Assembly: GCA_002409965.1 (NCBI GenBank)
Contig: DHON01000064.1
Coordinates: forward strand, 1-35,059
DNA from: Firmicutes bacterium UBA5389
Lineage (GTDB): Bacteria > Bacillota > DTU025
Length of the DNA: 35,059 bases
Direction: 5' to 3'
Part shown: positions 25,061 to 32,256 of the stretch, one piece after another
Layout of the letters: each line of letters starts with the position of its first letter
Numbering within the stretch: the first letter of the stretch is position 1
The notes under the pieces: model-generated
Database searches by the model: none
What the model was told of the DNA's origin: nothing
Seen by the model: the letters and a program-made list of their open reading frames with translations, nothing else
Translations under genes and position numbers: made by a program

Positions 25061-26159
25061 AGCGCGCCTCTTCATACGATTCGATACGCTTATCGAACTC
25101 GTCCTCAGTCTCGCCAAGCCGCATAACGTGTATATCATCGGGCCCAAAAGCCAGCCCGACCTCGTCTCCTACTGTTGCCTTCCTAGTCGAATGGACAATC
25201 CACTCATTCCCGTTCTCGTCATAGCAACATATCTCGTAGTGCACCCCGCGGAACAACTGAGAGTCCACGCGCGCCCTCAGCTTGCCCTGGTCGACTGGGG
25301 TGATCTCCAGATCCTCCGGGCGAATGACGAGTTCGGCAGGTTCGTTGGGGTTGAAACCCCGGTCCACACATTCGTACTGCCGACCTGCGAACTCCACCAG
25401 ATAGTCTCTGATCATGGTGCCTGAGACTATGTTGGATTCGCCTATGAAGTCGGCCACAAACCGGTTTACCGGTTCGTCGTAGATATCGGTAGGAGGTCCG
25501 CTCTGCTGGATCCTCCCGTTGTGCAGCACAAACACCTCATCAGACAAGGCAAGCGCTTCTTCCTGATCATGAGTGACGAACACGAACGTGATTCCGAGGC
25601 GCCGCTGCAGCTCCCGCAGCTCATACTGCATGTCGGTGCGCAGTTTGGGATCGAGCGCCGACAGCGGCTCGTCCAGGAGGAGCACTTCCGGCTCGTTCAC
25701 AATCGCCCTGGCGATAGCCACCCGCTGTTGCTGACCGCCGGATAGACCTGCGATAGCCCTGTTCTCCAGCCCGGCTAGGTTCACAAAACGCAGGGCCTCG
25801 CGGACTGCTTCGTCTATTACGGATTTCTTCCTTCTCTTGACCACCAGGCCAAAGGCCACGTTGTCGAAAACGTTCAGGTGGGGAAAGAGCGCGTAATCTT
25901 GGAAGATGGTGTTCACCTTGCGCTGGCTCGGCGAGATCCGGCTGATCTCCTGTCCGTCCATGAAGATATGGCCTTTCGTGGGCTCGATGAACCCCGCAAT
26001 CAGGCGTATGATCGTGGTCTTTCCACAGCCCGATGGGCCGAGCAACGTGTAGAACTTGCCCCGTTCAAGTTCAAAACTGACATTGTCGAGTACAGCAGGA
26101 TCGTCATCGTATTGCTTGGTGACGTTTTCAAAACGAACAATCACATCGTCAGCCATCAT
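25050..26159 (-). CDS. potA: Spermidine/putrescine ABC transporter ATPase PotA
   Basis: ATPase of 369 residues from ATG 26159 (GGGGAGGAACCG directly upstream; the adjacent ATG 26156 is equally possible). Nucleotide-binding domain: Walker A GPSGCGKTT, Q-loop IFQDYALFPHLNV, signature LSGGQQQR, Walker B EVLLLDEPLSALD and switch FVFVTHDQEEAL. The C-terminal 120 residues form the TOBE-type regulatory domain (ELVIRPEDLEIT, VGLAFGPDDIHVM) seen in PotA and other CUT1/MOI-type ATPases. It drives uptake through PotBC. It lies 43 bases after the XRE-cupin gene and overlaps potB. Confidence 0.9.
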   Translation of the reverse strand: MMADDVIVRFENVTKQYDDDPAVLDNVSFELERGKFYTLLGPSGCGKTTIIRLIAGFIEPTKGHIFMDGQEISRISPSQRKVNTIFQDYALFPHLNVFDNVAFGLVVKRRKKSVIDEAVREALRFVNLAGLENRAIAGLSGGQQQRVAIARAIVNEPEVLLLDEPLSALDPKLRTDMQYELRELQRRLGITFVFVTHDQEEALALSDEVFVLHNGRIQQSGPPTDIYDEPVNRFVADFIGESNIVSGTMIRDYLVEFAGRQYECVDRGFNPNEPAELVIRPEDLEITPVDQGKLRARVDSQLFRGVHYEICCYDENGNEWIVHSTRKATVGDEVGLAFGPDDIHVMRLGETEDEFDKRIESYEEARYAV

Positions 26160-26202
26160 CGGTTCCTCCCCACCTAGCAGCAGTTCGCAAGCTCTCGGCG
26201 CC

Positions 26203-26745
26203 TCACAAGTAAGAATCGGTGACAACCAGCAACAACTGGGACGGGCCATCGCCGTTGTTTTCGATCTGATGCTCCTCCGATGCTTGATAGTAGATGGTCT
26301 CACCGGCTTTCGCAGAGTAGACGCCGGCCCCTAGGCGGACCCGGACGGCGCCGCTCAGCACATAGGCGAAGGTATCAGAGGAGGACGGCTCGAACTCCTT
26401 GAACCTCCCACCCGGTGCAATAGTGAGCAAAATCGGCTCCATCTCGTTCTCGTTGGACTCGGGCACCAGCCACTGAACGGTGTAGCCGCGCTCTTCGTCC
26501 ACGAACTCGGTTCGATCTTCGTCCGTGTACACGACCTTCTGCTCCCGCCTCTCCTCGTCGAAGAACTCACGCGGCGGGCAACCCAGTACCTCGAGAATGT
26601 TGAAGAAGGTTTCGATAGACGGCGAGCTGAGGTCGCGCTCGATCTGGGAGATGTAGCCCTTCGTGAGATCCGTGCGTTCGCCCAGCTCTTCTTGGGTGAG
26701 ACCCTTCTTCAGACGCAGATTTCGGATTCTCCTCCCGATGTTCAT
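26203..26745 (-). CDS. XRE-family regulator with C-terminal cupin, probable polyamine operon regulator
   Basis: 180 residues from ATG 26745, eight bases after GGAGG; an extension by three codons lacks that spacing. Residues 1-65: XRE helix-turn-helix (IGRRIRNLRLKKGLTQEELGERTDLTKGYISQIERD). Residues about 105-178: cupin_2 barrel (VLSGAVRVRLGAGVYSAKAGETIYYQASEEHQIENNGDGPSQLLLVV) with the cupin His in EEHQIEN. This domain layout matches PuuR-like regulators that sense small molecules such as polyamines. It is the first gene of the pot operon, an arrangement known from Clostridia, and so probably controls its own transcript through the palindromes at 26829-26887. The ligand is inferred from the neighbours. 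Confidence 0.83.
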   Translation of the reverse strand: MNIGRRIRNLRLKKGLTQEELGERTDLTKGYISQIERDLSSPSIETFFNILEVLGCPPREFFDEERREQKVVYTDEDRTEFVDEERGYTVQWLVPESNENEMEPILLTIAPGGRFKEFEPSSSDTFAYVLSGAVRVRLGAGVYSAKAGETIYYQASEEHQIENNGDGPSQLLLVVTDSYL

Positions 26746-26828
26746 CCACCACACCTCCGCTCACGTGGGGATTCCCGCAGCGTGATGCTCACGCCCGGAA
26801 CAGCCAGGGCCTCTCAGTCATGACTGGA

Positions 26829-26887
26829 GTTTAGGCTCAGTAAACTTTGGGTTGACACGTTTAGTCACAGTAAACCCGCGGTTTACT
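26829..26887. promoter_or_regulatory. Tandem palindromic operator upstream of the pot operon
   Basis: Two copies of a 17-base element GTTTA-N7-TAAAC lie at 26829-26845 and 26859-26875, 30 bases apart (about three helical turns), and match at 14 or more of 17 positions. The second overlaps a longer perfect palindrome AGTAAACC-CGC-GGTTTACT at 26869-26887. The sites sit between a probable promoter and the XRE-cupin gene, suiting repression by that protein. Binding is inferred; the repeats are visible. Confidence 0.7.
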
Positions 26888-26901
26888 ATCACCAGTAATG
26901 G

Positions 26902-26930
26902 ATTATACATCATTCCCCGAAGACTGCAAT
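26902..26930 (-). promoter_or_regulatory. Possible promoter of the xre-pot operon
   Basis: On the minus strand a perfect TATAAT lies at 26902-26907, with TTGCAG sixteen bases upstream as a poor -35. The start point would fall near 26895, placing the tandem operator directly downstream and leaving a leader of about 150 bases before the XRE-cupin ATG. Confidence 0.45.
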
Positions 26931-27516
26931 ATCGTTTTTCCGGCAACTCTTCGTGCCTATGCGATTTCATCAAGCGGATCCGGCCTGAGCTGGCCATCTG
27001 ACAAGTCTACGACTTATGCGGCCACTCTTGCGGAGGAGCGCGCGGCAGCCGCGACTCCCGACTCGTAGCCCTGATTCCTCTATGCTGACATGTCAGCTAC
27101 CGCTACCGATGCCGAGAAACCGTGACGCATCGCGCGCCCTCGTGGAAGCTGTGCCTCCCGTAGCTGCTGTTGAGATACCTGGCCCTGCATACGGCGGGTT
27201 ACCGGAGATGTGCTCGTTTTTTGACGGAGATGTGGCCGTTTTCTGACGGAAGTTTGCAGAAAGTGCGCAGAAAGCGAGCACGTGCAGTTCACAAGGTGAC
27301 ATATGCGACGATGCGTAGACACGTTTTGGGGTGCTCATGGCGCTACGCGACAGCCGTTAGGGCGCAGACCTGTCAGGGAGCGCGCAGAGTGACTCGAACG
27401 CGCCGGAGGCTCTCGCGGCCGCTGAGCCGCTGGGCAACGCGGATGGGCGGCGGGGACAGGCGGGCGCCAGAGTCAACACGACTCTGACGGGGGCCTGCGA
27501 GCGCCCCGTTCGGGTC
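26931..27516. other. Long intergenic region without recognised gene
   Basis: Between the pot promoter and the acidic lipoprotein gene there are nearly 600 bases with no gene I can support. Short open frames on both strands show no domain and no convincing ribosome site. Visible structure: a tandem 22-base repeat at 27203-27246 (separate entry), a hairpin CAGAGTC-AACAC-GACTCTG at 27468-27486, and a GC-rich imperfect stem at about 27487-27510. Transposon-end debris or an uncharacterised RNA are both possible. Confidence 0.4.
27203..27246. repeat. Tandem 22-base repeat, possible insertion-sequence end
   Basis: Two adjacent copies, 27203-27224 and 27225-27246, share CGGAGATGTG then CGTTTT then TGA and differ at three positions; a third partial copy starts at 27247 (CGGAAG). 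Short tandem copies of this kind are found inside the ends of IS21-family elements, where the transposase binds. No istA/istB gene is present here. Confidence 0.5.
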
Positions 27517-27544
27517 TTCACAAATAGAAATACCGTGATATTAT
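27517..27544 (+). promoter_or_regulatory. Candidate promoter of the acidic lipoprotein gene
   Basis: TTCACA at 27517-27522 (5 of 6 to the -35 consensus) and TATTAT at 27539-27544 are separated by 16 bases. A start near 27551 would leave about 60 bases of leader before the ATG at 27613. Confidence 0.5.
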
Positions 27545-27612
27545 GGGTTATGGTGCAGGGGGCGACTCCTAATCCAAGTACAAGATTCTATCTAACAGGA
27601 TGGAGGGTTAAC

Positions 27613-27861
27613 ATGAAGAAGCTCCTGACGCTGTTCCTGGTGCTACTGCTCTCGCTGTCGCTGGTTGGTTGCGGCAAGAAGAAGGAAGAGATCGAACCGA
27701 CTCCCGAAGTGGACCAGATCGAAGAGACCATTACGGACGAGGTCGAAGAGGAAACGGACGAGTCAGACGACCTAGAGGAATCGTCGGACTTTGAACTCGA
27801 CCTGGAAGATGACGCAGAAGAGGAAGACGAAGAGCCTGAGTTCGGCCTCTCGGCCGAGTAG
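27613..27861 (+). CDS. Small, extremely acidic lipoprotein
   Basis: 82 residues from ATG 27613, five bases after GGAGGG. A lipoprotein signal peptide (MKKLLTLFLVLLLSLSLVGC) has a clean lipobox LVGC with Cys20. The mature 63 residues are about half Asp/Glu (32 by count), with only a KKK patch after the Cys and no other basic residue; most is low-complexity (EEETDESDDLEESSD, EDDAEEEDEEPE). It is likely intrinsically disordered and tethered to the outer face of the inner or outer membrane. Metal or cation binding is possible from composition only. It is a single-gene unit with its own promoter. No family is recognised. A strong hairpin lies 130 bases downstream. Confidence 0.8.
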   Translation: MKKLLTLFLVLLLSLSLVGCGKKKEEIEPTPEVDQIEETITDEVEEETDESDDLEESSDFELDLEDDAEEEDEEPEFGLSAE

Positions 27862-28297
27862 CAGACCGGCCACATGCGCCATCGCAGCTATGTCGCTCTC
27901 GCCATATTGCTGCATGGTACGACCATAGGCCTCATACGTCTGCAGCACGTGTTTCGCAACGCGTAGGTTCCTGCAGAGACCACATCTAGTTGAGGGACGC
28001 CCGCGCGGCGTCCCTCAGCTCTTTACTCTCCAACTCCTTGCGGGTCACTGTGATCTAGAACCCACCCGTGGCGGAGGCCGCAAGCGCACCGGGGGGCGCA
28101 CCCCAGGGCAGGAATCCAGCCTGAGATGGCCAGTTGCGCCAGCGAATCAGGGCGCGCGAATAGTAGTCGCGACAGCATCTGCATGTCTGTGAGCAGATTC
28201 TGAAGGAAGGCAGGTGATCATCGTGAACCTAGCAGTAGCAGAGGCCAACCGCAAGATGACAGCTGCCCTGCGGTTACTGCGTTGCGAGGGCTGATAT
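27862..28297. other. Gap between lipoprotein and namZ, with possible coding remnants
   Basis: 436 bases with no intact gene. Besides the hairpin at 27991-28017, the minus strand between about 27997 and 27863 has an open stretch with protein-like composition (CGLCRNLRVAKHVLQTYEAYG, continuing QQYGESDIAAMAHVAGL) but no start or end of its own; I do not recognise it. On the plus strand a 23-codon frame 28223-28294 starts with GTG behind AGGTGA. Neither is supported enough to call a gene. Confidence 0.35.
27991..28017. terminator. Perfect 11-bp hairpin, probable terminator
   Basis: TGAGGGACGCC (27991-28001) pairs perfectly with GGCGTCCCTCA (28007-28017) around CGCGC. On the plus strand it is followed by GCTCTTTACTC, a weak T-rich tail. 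It is 130 bases beyond the lipoprotein stop and is the only candidate terminator for it. Confidence 0.6.
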
Positions 28298-29482
28298 CTA
28301 GTAGAGGAGAAACCGCTCGCGCTCTGTGCCGAAGCGGGCAGCATCGGCATCCCACTTTGAAAGCAGGCCGTCGATGTCGCCGCCCAAGTCCAGCGTTCGG
28401 CGGAGTTCGTCCGTTCCGGCCAGAAGGTCCATGTGGAGACGGCCCGCGGATGCCTGCTCGGTGCTGCCGATCCACTGGAAATGGTCGGGGTAGAGTTCTC
28501 GTATGGCTGCAAGGACGTGCACTCCAGTCCGAACCGGCTTGAAGACAGCCCTGTCCAGCACGTGGACCTGCACGCCTGCGCACGTCTCGCCTGCATACTT
28601 TGAAGAGCTGGGGACGAAGAAGACCGATCGGAACCTGCAGCCGGCGAGCCCCAGGCCGTTCAGACAGTCGATCAATACTCGGCCGTCGATCCATGGCGCG
28701 CCGATCAGCTCAAACGGGCGGGTGGTGCCGCGACCTTCCGACACGTTCGTGCCTTCCACGAAGCAGGTTCCGGGATACACAGTCGCCGTATCCAGCGACG
28801 GTAAGTTGGGCGAAGGCATCACCCACGGCAGACCGGTCTGGTCGGCCCACATGGAACGCGTCCAGCCTTGCATCTTGCACACCGTGAGCTCACAACCGAT
28901 CCCCAGCATCTCATTGGCCCATACCGCAAGTTCCCCCACTGTGAGCCCGTGCCTGACGGGCACTGGACACGCCCCGACGAAAGACGCGAAGCGCTCATCC
29001 AGAATGCCGCCTTCAACCACGGTGCCGGATATCGGGTTGGGCCGGTCGAGGACGATGAACTCCTTGCCAGTCTCGGCGCAGGCGCGCATCGAAAGAAGCA
29101 TCGTCGAAATGTACGTGTAGAAGCGCACACCCACCTCCTGAATGTCGAACACCAGTGCGTCTACGCCGGCCAGCGCTTCGGCGCTGGGCCGCCGGGTCGC
29201 TCCGTAGAGGCTGTAAACCAGAAGCCCCGTAGACTCGTCGCGGAAGGCGCCCACGTGCATACCGTCCTGAGCTTCTCCCCTGATACCGTGCTCAGGCCCG
29301 AAGGCCGCCACAAGACGGAAGCGCCCATCGCGGTGAAGGACGTCCAGAGTCGCGTCAAGGGATTTCGTGACGCCGGTGGGGTTCGTGATGAGGCCCAGTC
29401 GCCTGCCGGCGGCATTACAGGCGTCAACGCCGCCCCCATGCGTCAACACATCAATTCCCGCCAGGACGTGGTTTGGGCCCAT
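28298..29482 (-). CDS. namZ: Exo-beta-N-acetylmuramidase NamZ (DUF1343/YbbC family)
   Basis: 394 residues from ATG 29482, eight bases after GGAGG. The DUF1343 family (GH171) releases MurNAc from the non-reducing ends of peptidoglycan fragments. Family blocks seen: RLGLITNPTGVTKS, AAFGPEHGIRGEAQDG, VDALVFDIQEVGVRFYTYISTM, FIVLDRPNPI, MPSPNLPSLDTATVYPGTCFVEGTNVSEGRGT and a C-terminal FQWIGS-type segment. No signal peptide, in contrast to the secreted Bacillus enzyme, so it would act in the cytoplasm on imported muropeptide sugars. It is the last gene of the RpiR-nagZ-murQ-namZ operon, 77 bases after murQ. It works with NagZ, which takes off the GlcNAc, to expose and free MurNAc. Confidence 0.87.
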   Translation of the reverse strand: MGPNHVLAGIDVLTHGGGVDACNAAGRRLGLITNPTGVTKSLDATLDVLHRDGRFRLVAAFGPEHGIRGEAQDGMHVGAFRDESTGLLVYSLYGATRRPSAEALAGVDALVFDIQEVGVRFYTYISTMLLSMRACAETGKEFIVLDRPNPISGTVVEGGILDERFASFVGACPVPVRHGLTVGELAVWANEMLGIGCELTVCKMQGWTRSMWADQTGLPWVMPSPNLPSLDTATVYPGTCFVEGTNVSEGRGTTRPFELIGAPWIDGRVLIDCLNGLGLAGCRFRSVFFVPSSSKYAGETCAGVQVHVLDRAVFKPVRTGVHVLAAIRELYPDHFQWIGSTEQASAGRLHMDLLAGTDELRRTLDLGGDIDGLLSKWDADAARFGTERERFLLY

Positions 29483-29559
29483 CTCCTGTCCCTCCTTGCA
29501 TCGCCGATGCGGCGGACGTGGCCGACATGAGACCAACGACTGCGATCGGCCTGACGAGG

Positions 29560-30486
29560 CTAACCCGCGTAGTCATTGGATCGGCCACCGCCAGTCTGAG
29601 CATCGATCAGTTCGAGAGCGGCGCGAAGGTTGTTCCCCGCCCGGTCCAGCAGCTCCTCTGCGTCATCCAATTCCCCGCCGTTCTTCGCCATCAGCACCGC
29701 CGCCTTCAGATTACCCTGCGCCTGCTCAATGCAGCGCTCCGCGATGTCTTCGTCTACATCGGCGGCTATCGATACAATGCGCCTGACGCGGCGCGCCAGC
29801 TTGAGGTTGGCCGGACGAAGCTCAATCATGAGATCCTGATACACCCGGCCCAGCTTGACCATGGCCGCTGTGCTAATCATGTTCAGAACCATCTTCTGAG
29901 CAGTGCCCGCCTTGAGCCTGCTCGATCCCATGACCACCTCAGGCCCCACGACAGGTGCAATAGCCACATCCACCAGCGCGTCTATTGCGGACGATGGGTT
30001 GCAGGTCAGGCCGATAGTAGCGGCGCCCTCGCGCCTGGAATGTGTCAGGACTCCCAGCACGTATCGTGCGTTTCCGCTGGCGGATATGCCCACAACAGCG
30101 TCGATGCCCGATACCCCCCGGGTATTGGCGTCTTCCATGCCCAGCTCAAAATCGTCTTCCGTGCCCTCCTGCGCCTTCGACAGGGCCGATTCGCCGCCGG
30201 CGATCAGCACCTGCACCAGCTCAGGGGGGGTGCCAAAAGTGGGCGGACATTCAGCCGCGTCCAGTAGCGCAATGCGACCACTGGTTCCGGCGCCGGCGTA
30301 GAACAACCGTCCGCCCGCCGCGAGCGAGCTCACCGCCAGCTGGACGGCATCGGCTATGGGGTCGAGCACCGCTCCCACGGCATCGGCCACAGTCCTGTCT
30401 TCCTCATTCATCAGCTGGAGTATCTCCCGGACGGGCAGAGAGTCGAGGTTGTGGGCTCTCGGGTTTCGGCTTTCGGTAATGCTCAC
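29560..30486 (-). CDS. murQ: N-acetylmuramic acid 6-phosphate etherase
   Basis: 308 residues. MurQ cleaves the lactyl ether of MurNAc-6-phosphate to give GlcNAc-6-phosphate and D-lactate. Diagnostic motifs: NPRAHNLDSLPVREILQLMN at the N-terminus, the SIS-domain phosphate loop GRLFYAGAGTSGRIALLDAAECPPTFG, with the catalytic Glu in the AAEC segment, EGTEDDFELG (second Glu), GISASGNARYV, and MGSSRLKAGTAQKMVLNMIST. The C-terminal helical domain (DEDIAERCIEQAQGNLKAAVLM) completes the fold. Length matches the family (about 300). The start is GTG 30486 with AAAGGA upstream. It lies 58 bases after nagZ. No MurNAc kinase (AnmK/MurK) or PTS transporter that would supply its substrate is visible in the window. 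Confidence 0.92.
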   Translation of the reverse strand: MSITESRNPRAHNLDSLPVREILQLMNEEDRTVADAVGAVLDPIADAVQLAVSSLAAGGRLFYAGAGTSGRIALLDAAECPPTFGTPPELVQVLIAGGESALSKAQEGTEDDFELGMEDANTRGVSGIDAVVGISASGNARYVLGVLTHSRREGAATIGLTCNPSSAIDALVDVAIAPVVGPEVVMGSSRLKAGTAQKMVLNMISTAAMVKLGRVYQDLMIELRPANLKLARRVRRIVSIAADVDEDIAERCIEQAQGNLKAAVLMAKNGGELDDAEELLDRAGNNLRAALELIDAQTGGGRSNDYAG

Positions 30487-30544
30487 TACCGCTCACGTCC
30501 TTTGCGCAGCAACGCCTTGCCGAGATCCGTATCGAGGTTGCACA

Positions 30545-32254
30545 TCAAGCGAACGAGCGCCACTTGGGGCCCGGGATGGTGACGGGCAGTCGTCCCGTCG
30601 GAACGGTGGACCCGAATATGACCTCGGCCGCCGCTTGCATGCTGCAATCCCTGAAACTGTATGTGGCAATGTAGGTCCCAACCTCGGGAAAGTCCGCTAC
30701 ATCGTATGGATTGCGCATTCCCACTACGACCACAGGCGACCCGGCCTGCGCCACACGCTTGACCAGAGCGGCTTGGGCGGGATAGAGATGCCCGTTGTAG
30801 GTGCCCACGATCACCAGGCCGCGTCCGGCGGCTATGGTCGCCGCGGCCGCGATTTCCTCCTTGCTCGGCGACTGCGACACGGTCATATCGGACGCCCCCG
30901 GCACGAACGTGCGCACCGCCTTTGCCAGCGGCGATCCATGGGGGCCGGTGTCCTCCACCATGGTGAGGTTCTTGATATCAGGACTGATTACCAGCACGTC
31001 CACAGGCTTGCAGTTGTCCACGCCGTCCAGACCGACCTCGCGCGCCCCGCCGCTGAGCGAAAACGGGATGATCCCGTCCCTGTCTTGAAGAACCGTAACC
31101 GATTCGCGGGCGATTCTGAGAGCCAGCGTCCGGTTGGCCTGCGAACCCACGCTTCGCGGGCCGGCGGTTGCGGCGGCGGCGGGCACGGGCGGGGTCAGGA
31201 TCCCAAACAGCGCCTTCACGCCCAGCACGCGTTGGGCTGAGGAGTCGATCCTCTCCTTGGGAATCCGCCCGGACCGCGCTGCTTCCCAGATCGCCTTGAC
31301 GGCAATTGCCTGTTCACCAGGATCGTGACACATCAGAACAATGTCGGCGCCGGCGACTATCGCCCTGATTGCTGCCTCGCCCAGGCCGTACCGCTTGGAT
31401 ATGGCGCCCATGAAGAGATCGTCCGTGATGATGATGCCTCTGAAGCCTAGTTCCTGCCGGAGCAGTCCGCAGAGCACGTTCTGCGACATCGTCGCGGGGA
31501 GAAGCGGTTCGGGCTCGACGGCCGGGAACGTGACGTGGGCGGTCATTATCGCGCCCACACCAGCCGCTATGGCGGCCTTGAACGGAACAAGTTCCACCGA
31601 ATTCAGCCTGTCGCGGCTGTGAGGGACGGAAGGCAAATCGATGTGGGAATCCACGGTCACATCGCCTTTGCCCGGGAAGTGCTTGGCAGTCGCTACCACG
31701 CCCGCCGACTGACTTGCCGAGATAGCTTCGGCGCCCATGGTCGCCGCTAGTTGGGGATCCTCCCCGTAGGACCTCACCCCGATGGCGGGGTTGCCCGGAT
31801 CGCTGTTCACATCGAGCACAGGCGCGAGATTCATGTTCAGGCCGAGCTCAAGCATCTCTTGGGCGGTGACCGCAGCGGCGCGGCGCACATAGGCGGAGCA
31901 GCCGGTTGCGCCGAGCGCCATGTTGCCTGGGAAGACGGTGACACCGCTGAGCAGTCGGGCAACCACGCCCCCCTCTTGGTCTATGGCTGTGAAGAATCCT
32001 GCCGGCGCAGGACGGCAAGCCGCCATGCGTTGCAGATCGCGGGTGAACGTCCACATCTGCTCGGGTCCTGCGTAGTTGCGCGCAAAAAAGATGACGCTGC
32101 CTATGTGAAGCGAGTTAAGGTGGTTCTCGAGATCGGACGTGAGCGACCGGTCTTCAAAGCCCACCATTACCATTTGACCGACTTTGTCCTCAAGAGTCAT
32201 CGATTCCAGTAGCTGCCCTGCAAGACGGGTACCCGCATTCGCAGGCGAGTACAT
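30545..32254 (-). CDS. nagZ: Beta-N-acetylglucosaminidase NagZ (GH3)
   Basis: 569 residues from ATG 32254, behind GGGAGGG; further upstream the frame overlaps the RpiR gene. GH3 domain about 15-345: VGQMVMVGF, TAIDQEGGVVARL, MNLAPVLDVN, VATAKHFPGKGD, the DSH motif with the Asp-His general-acid dyad in VDSHIDLP, and nucleophile Asp in IIITDDLFMGAI. The second, alpha/beta C-terminal domain (about 380-565) is the form found in Firmicutes NagZ. No signal peptide, so cytoplasmic. It removes GlcNAc from GlcNAc-MurNAc(-peptides). The usual KHFPGHG is KHFPGKG, a His-to-Lys change beside the active site. It follows the regulator by 2 bases, so the two are cotranslated. Confidence 0.9.
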   Translation of the reverse strand: MYSPANAGTRLAGQLLESMTLEDKVGQMVMVGFEDRSLTSDLENHLNSLHIGSVIFFARNYAGPEQMWTFTRDLQRMAACRPAPAGFFTAIDQEGGVVARLLSGVTVFPGNMALGATGCSAYVRRAAAVTAQEMLELGLNMNLAPVLDVNSDPGNPAIGVRSYGEDPQLAATMGAEAISASQSAGVVATAKHFPGKGDVTVDSHIDLPSVPHSRDRLNSVELVPFKAAIAAGVGAIMTAHVTFPAVEPEPLLPATMSQNVLCGLLRQELGFRGIIITDDLFMGAISKRYGLGEAAIRAIVAGADIVLMCHDPGEQAIAVKAIWEAARSGRIPKERIDSSAQRVLGVKALFGILTPPVPAAAATAGPRSVGSQANRTLALRIARESVTVLQDRDGIIPFSLSGGAREVGLDGVDNCKPVDVLVISPDIKNLTMVEDTGPHGSPLAKAVRTFVPGASDMTVSQSPSKEEIAAAATIAAGRGLVIVGTYNGHLYPAQAALVKRVAQAGSPVVVVGMRNPYDVADFPEVGTYIATYSFRDCSMQAAAEVIFGSTVPTGRLPVTIPGPKWRSFA

Positions 32255-32256
32255 GG

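Noticed and set aside
24125..25126. Plus-strand open frame opposite potB and potC
   Set aside because: It is antisense to two conserved permease genes; its low-complexity charged sequence (DHEQRQRRDKHR) has no domain.
26931..27612. tRNA, rRNA or CRISPR array in the large intergenic region
   Set aside because: No cloverleaf-like T-arm (GTTCRA) context, rRNA motif or regularly spaced repeats with unique spacers; the only tandem repeat is two adjacent 22-base units.
28223..28294. 23-codon frame with a GTG start as a small protein gene
   Set aside because: There is a fair ribosome site but no homologue known to me and no promoter; it is too short to support.
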